From the NCBI RefSeq assembly GCF_000209165.1, contig NC_009046.1, forward strand, positions 1,364,001 through 1,428,000: DNA of 64,000 nt, written 5' to 3'. The translations under genes were made by a program, and so were the position numbers. This document shows positions 10,430-18,899 of the stretch, one piece after another. Position 1 is the first letter of the stretch; each line of letters starts with the position of its first letter. A model generated the notes under the pieces. The model did not search any database, was not told the origin of the DNA, and saw only the letters and a program-made list of their open reading frames with translations. The stretch comes from Scheffersomyces stipitis CBS 6054. Taxonomy: Eukaryota > Ascomycota > Pichiomycetes > Serinales > Debaryomycetaceae.

Positions 10430-11137
10430 TCATTTCAAGAGATCAACATACGAGTCGTCTTCGATGATGGTGACGTTTGCCTTACGATATAGCTCGTCCG
10501 TTTCGGCTTCCTTTTCAGGATATACACTCTTGCAACACTTTTTGAGCACATAAGTATTGAACCCATCGGCAGCACTATCCTTGGCGGAGTTAAATACACA
10601 GTAGTCGTAGGCTAAACCGACGAATATTACATCGGTAATTTTGTTATCCCGGAGAAACTTCTCCATTTCGGTATGGTGCAAACCCCATGTATCTTGGAAA
10701 CAGGAGTAGTATTCTCGGTCAGATAAGTAGCCTTTCTTCACAACTGTCTTAACGATATTGGGACTTATCAGATTGAAGTTGCCGAGAAACAGAGCGTCTA
10801 TGCATGCACCGCTTGACTCTTGAACACAATGGTCCGGCCAGACTACCTGTTTCTTAATTATAACCTCATTGGTCACGGGATCTTTTTCATCTAGAGGATG
10901 CTTAAATTCCAATTCTGTGAACGGAGCAACCCCGTGTTGGGAGGCAAACGATGTGTGATCACTTGGATGCCAGTCTTGAGTAGCAATGACAGCTGACCAT
11001 TTAAATTGGCGATTTGTCACTAAGTCATTGATGAGTGGAATCACAGATCTTCCTTGTGCTACAGCTAGAGAACCATGTGGAGGAAGGAAATCCTCTTGCA
11101 AGTCAATGACTGCTAGGGCAACTTTGCGTTGTGACAT
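10430..11137 (-). CDS. PNC1: Nicotinamidase
   Basis: Converts nicotinamide to nicotinate in the NAD+ salvage pathway; in S. cerevisiae it relieves nicotinamide inhibition of Sir2 and responds to stress. The 235 residues show the isochorismatase-fold triad: Asp12 (AVIDLQEDF), Lys135 (VVKKGYLSDREYYS) and Cys180 (VGLAYDYCVFNSA). Metal ligands are Asp55 and His57 (TQDWHPSDH) and His103 (WPDHCVQ). Nothing is missing and no peroxisomal or secretory signal is obvious. The start MSQRKVALAVIDLQ is the only suitable ATG. Confidence 0.97.
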   Translation of the reverse strand: MSQRKVALAVIDLQEDFLPPHGSLAVAQGRSVIPLINDLVTNRQFKWSAVIATQDWHPSDHTSFASQHGVAPFTELEFKHPLDEKDPVTNEVIIKKQVVWPDHCVQESSGACIDALFLGNFNLISPNIVKTVVKKGYLSDREYYSCFQDTWGLHHTEMEKFLRDNKITDVIFVGLAYDYCVFNSAKDSAADGFNTYVLKKCCKSVYPEKEAETDELYRKANVTIIEDDSYVDLLK

Positions 11138-11820
11138 TTTTATATTCAGACTGTTTCAATTACAGGTATAGTGCATTAGAAATGTAAAGATATATTCAAA
11201 TTTGTCAAGAAGCAGAAAGTATTGCTCAAATATGCTCAAGCAAGGGATCTGAGGTGTTCATATACTAATGATGAGAAGAGTCACGTGAAGTATTTTTAAA
11301 TCTGGGGTTTTGCACGAAGGATACAGATGAGGATTATTGTAACATGACAGTAATAGCAGATGTCAGAAATGTGACCATTTCACCCTGAATTTAAGATTCA
11401 TTGTGGCTCGCACTATGGCAAAGAAATTGCTGGAATGTGGTTTGCGTTTGAAAACACGAGATTCTAGAGATTATTTTCCAGCAGCACTTAAATTAGCTCA
11501 CTATTATCTGCACAATTTTGCAGCCATTATATTGCGAGCTACGTGACTCGGGCTAGAATTGACTTATAAGTCGGGTATTGGGCTAGCCTAACAACTACAT
11601 TACTGAACCGTTGTTAATAAATGATATACATTCTCTCATCCTACTCAGTTGATTGAATAAGATTTTACATCCGATAAATCAAAGTTTAAAAATATCACTT
11701 TTAGATACTCATTTACAGTTTCAAAATGCGCAGAGCGTGCAATTAAACTCTTGATAATAAAATAATGGTTGAAGTCTTTCCTGAAAAACTGGAAATGTGC
11801 TGTGGATACAAGTAGAAGAG
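11138..11820. promoter_or_regulatory. PNC1 upstream region
   Basis: 683 bp between the PNC1 start and the 3' end of the zinc-cluster gene. It contains CACGTG at 11282-11287 and the GC-rich/palindromic segment at 11534-11590. It also has a weakly ordered A/T-rich part towards 11820 that is probably 3' UTR of the regulator. No gene seen. Confidence 0.45.
11534..11590. promoter_or_regulatory. GCGAGC / ACTCGGGC block with 12-bp palindrome
   Basis: GCGAGC (11534-11539) and ACTCGGGC (11546-11553) repeat pieces of the palindrome at 17856-17877. They are followed by the perfect palindrome GACTTATAAGTC (11561-11572) and a second GGGCTAG copy. It could be an operator of the neighbouring cluster or of PNC1; this is inference from shared words only. 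Confidence 0.35.
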
Positions 11821-13767
11821 TCATTGCTTCATACTATTTGAATTAATCCATTCAAGAAACTGCTGCCAATTATTGTCTTGCAACAAGTCATTTAAAATAG
11901 TCTCTGAACTTTCATCATAATTTTTGAATATCAATTGTTCATTCTCTGGTTTTAATGGGCCCTTAACTTCAACACTACCGTAAATACGAGGTGTCGATTT
12001 TAAGGCGCTAATGGTGTTGCTGATCTCTGCAGTCTCTGACATATTAGTAAATTTTGAACGGCCGCTTTGTTGTAACATTATGAGCAAAGCTTCCACTATT
12101 CTCAATCCCCGAGAAACAGTCGTATGAGTTCTCTTTAGCAACACCAATATATTAATACATTCGTTGATCAATTTTAGTCTGTAGGAACGCTCACCTCTGG
12201 GCAGTTGGTGCAATACTAGGTCCAAGATTAAGAACACTATTGCATTTATCGAATGTTCACTAGTCATCCAGTACTTTTTGAAATAAAAAGGTAGGCTCTT
12301 GTCGTTAAATTTGCTGATCACCGTTATAGCGAAAGATACACATTTGTATCTATATTCCGATAACCATTTTTCCTTGCTTACATGGCTAATAACCATTCTA
12401 TTGACAAGTAATCTTTCATGAGCTAATTTCACTTCCGTCAAAAATATGGCAAATCTAGTTGATCGCTTTGGATCTTTGAGTTTCAAAATTTGGTTTGAAA
12501 TCGTGCTTTGCAACTTTAACAATTCCAAATCTGCTAAGTTCAATTGGTTGAAGGTGAACTTGCTAGTTTCTGCGTTATCCTCATAATACAAACTCTTTTT
12601 TATTCTTGATAATTTCATGATCATCTGATTGTAAGTAATACATGTAAATTCGTCGGTCTCTGTAACGTTTAAATCTCCAGAATTGAGATCATCTTCACTG
12701 ATATTTCTTGGTATTGGTGTTTGGAAATTATCTGAAAGAATTGTTTGCCTATGGACATCCTCGAGGAAATCTATAACAACAAGTATCCACCACAATCTGC
12801 AAGATACTTCATAGTCTACTAAACTTTCTGCTTGCAGCAAGCTAAGCCTGTGTAAGTTCAAGGATTGGCCAATGTATATCATGCAAGATAGTAAAGAGTT
12901 CTGTAAGTGTATTCCGGAAAAACCATGGAAGCATGAAGCTAATACGCAAAATGCCTGGATTGAACGAATATTAGGAATTCTCAAAAACTGCCCTCTATGT
13001 AGACACTCTAGAGATACAAGAGAAGAAATTTTAGCCATCTCAAAATATCCCTCCGAAGTTAAGCCCAAATACAGCTCTAAATCAGTGTCCAAAGTGTATA
13101 GTGCGCCGCTTATCATCGCATACCAAATAGCCATCCATAAATACTGGTTTTGTGAGAGGTTAACCTCGTAGTTCAAATGCTTAGGTCTTGAATTGTCGTT
13201 CCAATATAATTCATGCTCCTTTAGAAAGGAATTTGGATGTACTGCCGAATGAACCAAATAAAGATTCTCCAAATTGAACTCTACCAATTTCCTTGACACA
13301 TCTCGGGTGACGAACCTCGATAGTTTTTCTAATTTTGCACTGGTTAGTCTCTCTGTATCTGTGTCGATAACATCTGAGCCTGGTAAAAGATCACGAGAAA
13401 CCAATCGAGCCCCGGTACCAAGCTTGTCTACATAATCTCTATTAACAACGGATCCCATTGATTGCATCAGTTTTACATCCTGTCGGGATAGCTTGGCTTC
13501 CAAGCGTTGGATTTTCTCATGCAAGAATTCGTTCTCTGTTTTCAATTTTTCAGTTAGGTCGAACTTGGTGTCGTTTAAAATGACTCCTTTGACAATTACG
13601 GCCTCCTGAAAGCATTCTTGTCCCCGCTTGATGCAGTTTTGGCAAGGTATTTGTTTGTTGCACTTCACACGTTTTTTGGAGCACTGGTAACAACTTTTGG
13701 GAGCTCGCTGGGTCTTCCTTGGTTTTTGAACTGACCCAGTTCCTACATCAAATGACGACATATTCAT
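11821..13767 (-). CDS. Zn2Cys6 fungal transcription factor
   Basis: Gal4-type binuclear zinc-cluster regulator, 648 residues. The DNA-binding domain starts at Cys26 with spacing C-x2-C-x6-C-x5-C-x2-C-x6-C (CYQC...CNKQIPCQNC...C) and a basic flank before it (RKTQRAPKS). A leucine/charged coiled coil follows (about 70-100, LTEKLKTENEFLHEKIQRLEAKLSRQ), the usual dimerisation element. The middle region (about 170-390) matches the fungal-specific transcription factor domain, including SCRLWWILVVIDFLEDVHRQ. The target is unknown, but it lies directly downstream of a DUF1479 gene and a sugar-porter gene on the same strand, so it is the natural candidate regulator of both. ATG codons at residues 1 and 3 are alternatives. 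Confidence 0.9.
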   Translation of the reverse strand: MNMSSFDVGTGSVQKPRKTQRAPKSCYQCSKKRVKCNKQIPCQNCIKRGQECFQEAVIVKGVILNDTKFDLTEKLKTENEFLHEKIQRLEAKLSRQDVKLMQSMGSVVNRDYVDKLGTGARLVSRDLLPGSDVIDTDTERLTSAKLEKLSRFVTRDVSRKLVEFNLENLYLVHSAVHPNSFLKEHELYWNDNSRPKHLNYEVNLSQNQYLWMAIWYAMISGALYTLDTDLELYLGLTSEGYFEMAKISSLVSLECLHRGQFLRIPNIRSIQAFCVLASCFHGFSGIHLQNSLLSCMIYIGQSLNLHRLSLLQAESLVDYEVSCRLWWILVVIDFLEDVHRQTILSDNFQTPIPRNISEDDLNSGDLNVTETDEFTCITYNQMIMKLSRIKKSLYYEDNAETSKFTFNQLNLADLELLKLQSTISNQILKLKDPKRSTRFAIFLTEVKLAHERLLVNRMVISHVSKEKWLSEYRYKCVSFAITVISKFNDKSLPFYFKKYWMTSEHSINAIVFLILDLVLHQLPRGERSYRLKLINECINILVLLKRTHTTVSRGLRIVEALLIMLQQSGRSKFTNMSETAEISNTISALKSTPRIYGSVEVKGPLKPENEQLIFKNYDESSETILNDLLQDNNWQQFLEWINSNSMKQ

Positions 13768-14048
13768 GGTTGGCCCATTCCTTTAGCATTCTTTGATTTC
13801 TATTCTATCACCAGGAAAAACAAAGGAAACGAAGGTGAAATTTCTTTGTTGAAATACTTACTGTATATAGATAAACGAACCTGCGGGCCGATAAGCGGAA
13901 AAAATACTGAACGCAACCTGCAAAATCGGAAACCTTGACTAAGTAGATCATGAAAGCCAAAGTGTATTCTTTGAAAAGCCCTCGCTTAACAAAGAAACGT
14001 GCTGTATTCATTTGAAAGCACGAGCTGATATTTTAACGGGTAATCTAT
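13768..14048. promoter_or_regulatory. Upstream region of the zinc-cluster gene
   Basis: 281 bp with a GC-rich patch around 13881-13901 containing CGGGCCG and CGG triplets (CGGGCCGATAAGCGG). Zinc-cluster proteins bind CGG triplets, so autoregulation is possible. No gene seen. Confidence 0.35.
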
Positions 14049-15521
14049 TCATCTCATATAGTTATATAACTCTTTTTCATTATAAATACCAGTTTTCATT
14101 GCATTATTGGCAAAGTTTCTAATTCTTCTTTGACCAGCGGACAACCCTTCCTCTTCGAGCTCAAACTGTTTTAAACCTAAAGCCCTCAAACCAACATCAG
14201 TAAGAATATTTCTTTCATCGCCGTGCTCACCAGGGAAGTCACCTTCAGAAGGACCACTTTGAGTACGATCTTTAATGAAATCTCTTGGACATTCTGCCCT
14301 GTAGAAAGCTCTTCTAGTGGCTATCATATTGTCCACATTGTATGGAGCTAATGGACACAAGGCATTGTAAAATACTGAAGAGATGTTCTTTCCATTGTGG
14401 ACTTTGTCAACCTCATGGGCAACGTCGCAATGCCAGAATATATAGTCACTCTCATTTGCGTATGGGATGCTTATCACCGATTCCAAAGGCTTGAGGTGGG
14501 GGTGGAGTTTTTCACTCAAGAAAAACTGGCCAGAACCAACAATTGCTCCAGGAAACTTAGGAGTTTCTATGTCAATTTCACCATCATCTCTCCAAAAGAA
14601 TGGTCTGAGAATCAGGTAAGCAGTAACTAACTTAATGTTAGGTAAAAATCTAATAGTACCTTCTCCGCTTTTGACCGAAGTTAATGCTAGCCAACCTTGC
14701 AAAGTTCTAAATGCCGATGTAGCTGTTGGTCTTGTCTTTAAATGAGAATATAAATCTGATTTAGCAAAAGATCTCAGGTCTAATTCGAATGGCTCGAAAT
14801 CTTCCCATCTGCCTTCGAAAATTGGTGCATATACTCTTCTGTACCCTTCATCTTCCCAACGTTCAATAGAGCCAGAATCCAAATGTAAATCTAAAGTTGT
14901 TTCTTGTCCAGGACTTCTGATTCTAAAAGCATCTGGATAAACTATCTGGGAATCCTTGTCGATTGGTAAATTACTATCTTTTACATAGAAGAATTGAGAC
15001 ATTACACTCATCAATTGGGTGATTTCAGGATGTGATCTAGCTTCTATCATAGCCTTATTCCAGAATACAAACCAGTTTGTAATCGGGTTCGGGTATCCAC
15101 CTACATCAGGATGCTTTGAAACAAAATCAGATAGTTGCTGGTACCAACCACGAACAGTATCTTTGTCGAGAACATTGCGAACTATTAGACATCCTCTTTC
15201 TTCAAACAACTTTCCAATATCTTCTGGAAATTTATTACCATTCTCCTTGATAGTTTTCCATTCAATTTCAGGAATGTATGAATCTTTTGCATTTTTTATT
15301 TCTTCGACCTTTTTCTCAATTGCAACTAATAGTCTTTTCCAAGACTCCTTCACTTTTTCTATATTTTCAGGCTTGATCAATTTTCTCTTGAGCTCAGAAA
15401 ACTTCTCGTAATCTTCAAGGTCAGGTGGAATTGGGTAAGATAATTTCTTTGAAAATTCTGGAGCAGGAGCAATTCCCCCTATAGTAGACATTGGTTGATT
15501 GATAGAGACAGAGAAAGTCAT
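14049..15521 (-). CDS. DUF1479 family putative Fe(II)-dependent oxygenase
   Basis: The 490 residues match DUF1479 (bacterial YbiU-like and many ascomycete proteins). Recognisable blocks are the ERGCLIVRNVLDKDTVRGW segment (about 108-126), NPITNWFVFWNKAMIEARSHPE (about 145-166) and the C-terminal HCDVAHEVDKVHNGKNISSVFYNALCP (364-390). A His-x-Asp at 213-215 (DLHLDSGSIERW) plus a distal His (369 or 375) fits a double-stranded beta-helix, 2-oxoglutarate-type iron site; the family structure is known but the substrate is not. No targeting signal. It is followed by the Zn2Cys6 gene and preceded by a sugar transporter on the same strand, suggesting oxidation of an imported sugar acid or related compound (inference). 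Confidence 0.88.
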   Translation of the reverse strand: MTFSVSINQPMSTIGGIAPAPEFSKKLSYPIPPDLEDYEKFSELKRKLIKPENIEKVKESWKRLLVAIEKKVEEIKNAKDSYIPEIEWKTIKENGNKFPEDIGKLFEERGCLIVRNVLDKDTVRGWYQQLSDFVSKHPDVGGYPNPITNWFVFWNKAMIEARSHPEITQLMSVMSQFFYVKDSNLPIDKDSQIVYPDAFRIRSPGQETTLDLHLDSGSIERWEDEGYRRVYAPIFEGRWEDFEPFELDLRSFAKSDLYSHLKTRPTATSAFRTLQGWLALTSVKSGEGTIRFLPNIKLVTAYLILRPFFWRDDGEIDIETPKFPGAIVGSGQFFLSEKLHPHLKPLESVISIPYANESDYIFWHCDVAHEVDKVHNGKNISSVFYNALCPLAPYNVDNMIATRRAFYRAECPRDFIKDRTQSGPSEGDFPGEHGDERNILTDVGLRALGLKQFELEEEGLSAGQRRIRNFANNAMKTGIYNEKELYNYMR

Positions 15522-16076
15522 GACAATTTCAAGTGGTTGCGAACAAACAACAGATATCTAAAAATGAGGTTTCCGCTGACTTTTATATGGAGTTTAGAGT
15601 TAGAATAGTCTGTATATGGCTCAATTGGAATACATTGTTCTTAATTTAACTTACTCTATATATATCGGCTGATATTACGTGGACACTGCAATGATTTTGA
15701 TATCGACTTGTTCATTTACATCTTCAATCTCGGACGAGCTCGGCCGAGCTTCGGATGATTACTGAAATTTGGAACAACATATACTTCCACCACAACTAAT
15801 TTTGGAATGGCAACATTCTAATACTTTCTCACTTTTTAGATAAAAAATGTAATTCAAAATCCTCTGTCTTTGTTTGGCTTCAAAAAATTGGAATTGAGAC
15901 CAGTATTGCAATTTTAATGGTTGCGAAAAATCACTTCTATTTTTGACAGGTTTGTGAAAAGTGAGATTCTATTGGAATTACAAAAATACTACTCATAAAC
16001 TGATAAACAAATGCTACCCCAGTCATTTCAACACTGTATTATCAATTTGGGTTGAATATAAGGAACTTTTATATAT
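15522..16076. promoter_or_regulatory. DUF1479 promoter region
   Basis: 555 bp between the DUF1479 start and the 3' end of the transporter gene. The GC-rich palindrome at 15731-15754 stands out against an A/T-rich background, about 210 bp upstream of the ATG. No gene seen. Confidence 0.5.
15731..15754. promoter_or_regulatory. 14-bp palindrome AGCTCGGCCGAGCT with flanking CGG
   Basis: Perfect palindrome at 15737-15750, with further CGG triplets at 15731-15733 and 15752-15754. Symmetric CGG triplets are the classical target of Zn2Cys6 dimers. The outer words GCTCG/CGAGC recur in the palindrome upstream of the transporter (17856-17877). Confidence 0.55.
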
Positions 16077-17564
16077 TTACTTCTTTGTATTAACAACAAA
16101 ACCTTGTCTGATTAGGCTGTGACTTTCTTCAATGCTTTCTTCATCTTCAGGTCCTCTTCCGTGCAATACTTCACTAATTGTATCCAAATTAATTCCCTTT
16201 GTCTCAATCCAACAGAACATTATTATTGGAAGGAATATGACGTCATAGCAAGCATTAATGATGTAAAATTTCCAGCCAATTCCATTCATTGCAATGGGTA
16301 AAATGAAACTTGCGAAAAGTCCCCAGCAGCCGTTGAAAATATTAAAGAGTGTAACTCCTGTACTTCTCAACACGTAGGGGAACAATTCTGGAGGGTACAA
16401 AGAGTTCAATGGAGTGAAAGTGAATGAGTAAAATCCTGTGAATAAAAACATCATGGCGACAGCTGCGTAACTTCCGCTCTTGCTATGACCATCGCCATAT
16501 TCTTTAACCAAAACACCTAAAACTATAAAGCATATGATCATACCTGATAACGAAATGAGCGATTGCATTTTTCTTCCAATTCTGTCAAACATTAGACATC
16601 CGGAAAGAGCAATTACCAATGACCACGAACTCATCACAATATTTACTCTTAGTCTATCATTCGAATCTTTGACCCCAGCTTGAGTTAATATAATTGAAAA
16701 ATAGTACGATCCAACTGAAGAACCGGCCATTTCAGTAACTATGGCCTGTGTGAACAAGATAATAACTCTTCTTGTATTGCTCTTGGAGCTCACCATTTGT
16801 TTCCACTTATTGCCAGGGAAAGCAGTCTTCTCAGTTTGAATATGGGCATGTATCTTTTCACATTCTTCATGTGCATCTTCAATAGGAACATCACTAATGA
16901 TAGAAATAATTTCACGAGCTTCGCTGAATCTTTCCTTTGCAATCAACCACCTTGGTGATTCTGAAATAAAGAGTATGTTAATAATAGCAACAATATCTGG
17001 AGCCCCTTGAATAATTGATGGGATTCTCCAACACCAGTCTCCAGGAGCATTTCTTGTTCCATATGTGACACCTGCTGCAATTAAACTTCCTACTAGAAAG
17101 CTTGTAAAACTCAATCCAAGAATAAATCCTCTTTTGTCTGGAGGGGCTAGTTCACTTACCAAAATGGTAGATGAGACAAAACCAATAGATATTCCAAAAC
17201 CAATAACTATTCTTCCGATAATAAACATCTCAATGTTTTGGGCTGCTGATTGCAATGCAACCCCAACCAAACTGATTGCAATACTTATACAAACTGAACT
17301 TCTTCTACCAAATTTGTCATTGAAATACAGAATAACTGTCAATGTGGCAATTACTTGCCCAAGCCATACTGCAGCAGTATTGAGTCCAGTGGTAGCAGCC
17401 GTTAAGTGGAAATAATTTACATATGCATCTAGATTAAGAATACTACCAACCATCATGGAATCGTATCCCATGATAGTTGGGTGAACAATACTCATCAATA
17501 ATACGGATCCATAGAATAAGTGCTTATTTCTGGGGATTAAAGGTCCAATGCTTCTTTCCGTCAT
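16077..17564 (-). CDS. MFS sugar-porter family transporter
   Basis: The 495 residues have about 12 hydrophobic segments in the sugar-porter (TC 2.A.1.1) arrangement. Visible signatures are D-K-F-GRR after TM2 (NDKFGRRSS), GRIVIGFGISIG, VSELAPPDKRG, PESPRWLI-like SESPRWLIAKERFSEA before the central loop, DRIGRK and the terminal WIETKGINLDTI (PETKG variant). It resembles lactose/quinate/hexose permeases of yeasts, and the substrate cannot be read from sequence. Plasma-membrane uptake is expected. It is the first gene (in transcription order) of a three-gene minus-strand group with the DUF1479 gene and the zinc-cluster regulator. Confidence 0.93.
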   Translation of the reverse strand: MTERSIGPLIPRNKHLFYGSVLLMSIVHPTIMGYDSMMVGSILNLDAYVNYFHLTAATTGLNTAAVWLGQVIATLTVILYFNDKFGRRSSVCISIAISLVGVALQSAAQNIEMFIIGRIVIGFGISIGFVSSTILVSELAPPDKRGFILGLSFTSFLVGSLIAAGVTYGTRNAPGDWCWRIPSIIQGAPDIVAIINILFISESPRWLIAKERFSEAREIISIISDVPIEDAHEECEKIHAHIQTEKTAFPGNKWKQMVSSKSNTRRVIILFTQAIVTEMAGSSVGSYYFSIILTQAGVKDSNDRLRVNIVMSSWSLVIALSGCLMFDRIGRKMQSLISLSGMIICFIVLGVLVKEYGDGHSKSGSYAAVAMMFLFTGFYSFTFTPLNSLYPPELFPYVLRSTGVTLFNIFNGCWGLFASFILPIAMNGIGWKFYIINACYDVIFLPIIMFCWIETKGINLDTISEVLHGRGPEDEESIEESHSLIRQGFVVNTKK

Positions 17565-17855
17565 ACCGTTCCTTTTTGCTTTGTCCTTACCCTGAATTAA
17601 CTATTAAGTATTCCTATGGAAGAATTAATAAGATTAAATTGTGAGTTTGGATAAGTTTAAAAGTTACAAATATAACTCTTAATATAATGCACAGAGGTTT
17701 AACCACCATGAAAGATAACTTAAAAGTTCATATCTATATCCTTTCAATATTTTTCAAAGTTATCTTCAATTTACAGTTTATTGGACGGAAACCATGCAGC
17801 AACGTTCGTACATAAACGGCTTGGTCCAACCTGTATTTTCTGAAAACAGTTGCAG

Positions 17856-17877
17856 GCTCGCCCGAACTCGGGCGAGC
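17856..17877. promoter_or_regulatory. Perfect 10-bp inverted repeat GCTCGCCCGA-AC-TCGGGCGAGC
   Basis: Two perfect 10-bp arms around a 2-nt spacer, containing CCG-N4-CGG. It is upstream of the sugar-porter gene and shares GCTCG...CGAGC with the site upstream of the DUF1479 gene. Likely operator for a zinc-cluster dimer (inference). Confidence 0.6.
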
Positions 17878-18656
17878 AGTTCAAGATCTGCAATTCATCT
17901 ATACCCTGACCGAGTGCATTGATAGAGGGTGGTTATGTGGGTGGCTGCCTTCAGAATATCTGAGGTGGTGGGCTACATGAATTCAAAAATCGATAAGATA
18001 GAGGTATTTTGAAGCATTAGGCAGATATTTCCCCCGGCACTGTTATAAAATGCCTACTAAGTCGAAATGATTCTTATCTAAGTCAACTCATTATGACACT
18101 TTGAGCTAGCATAGAGCTTAAGGGACTTAGTCTATAACGGGAATAAAAGTATTCATCTGCTAGTGCCAGCCATCGTAGTAATTGAGCTTTAAAGCCGTTC
18201 GTTATACCTATCTCATCAGTAGGAACCTTGGAGGTCTGCTATCTGATACAACTATCTTCCTTAATTTTATAAGAAGGCTAAGAGTGGATAATGTTATGAA
18301 GAAACAACAATAATACTGGGGAAACCATAAGACTATATCCGCAATTGGTTGTGGTGATTACGATTGACAATGAACATATTCCATTTCGTGTATACTCTGA
18401 ATGAGGATGTGTCTTAAGGACATCTTCTAAGAATACCTTTCATACAACTAACAGGATGAATTTGAAAGGTAAGTTTTTTGTATCCTTTTATCTTAGAATG
18501 CATGCAAATTTGTTGAAATAGGATGCACATTTCCTGGATTTCTGACAGAAACACAAAAATTCAATTACCCCTAAAATGGAATTTGATTACTTCAAGCAGC
18601 TATATCCTTTTTCAACCAAGTCATTTTTAAGTATCTATAGACTTGATCGATGGCAA

Positions 18657-18678
18657 ATATGGTATGAAAATACCATAT
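18657..18678. repeat. Perfect hairpin ATATGGTAT-GAAA-ATACCATAT
   Basis: Two 9-bp arms with a 4-nt loop, ending 15 bp before the A-tail of the LINE. It belongs to the flanking chromosome or target site, not to the element ORFs. Confidence 0.7.
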
Positions 18679-18703
18679 ATAAGTATTCGCCACTTTTTTT
18701 TTT

Positions 18704-18899
18704 ACGAAATGGCATGTATTACGACTAAAGTCCAACCTATCAACTACAAAGTATATAAATCTTCCTCTAATCCATACCGAATGGTGAAGGAAATCCTAGG
18801 ATAAAAACCTCCGGGTGATATGACCTAAAAACTAGGTGATATCCTTAGAAAACTGTAAAAAACTTGACAACGGTATAAGCTACCGGACTTGTAAAATGT
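18704..18899 (-). other. LINE 3' UTR
   Basis: Between the ORF2 stop and the A-tail. It contains the palindrome ATCCTAGGAT and two GGTGATAT copies about 20 bp apart near 18810-18845, with CCTA/TAGG complementarity. This is suitable for a folded 3' end recognised by the element's own reverse transcriptase (inference). Confidence 0.55.

Larger units (their letters stand above)
17565..18693. promoter_or_regulatory. Transporter upstream region up to the LINE
   Basis: 1.1 kb without a gene. It holds the 22-bp GC-rich palindrome at 17856-17877 about 290 bp upstream of the transporter ATG, and a perfect hairpin at 18657-18678 near the retrotransposon end. The rest is unremarkable A/T-rich sequence, and I cannot identify LTR remnants. 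Confidence 0.5.
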
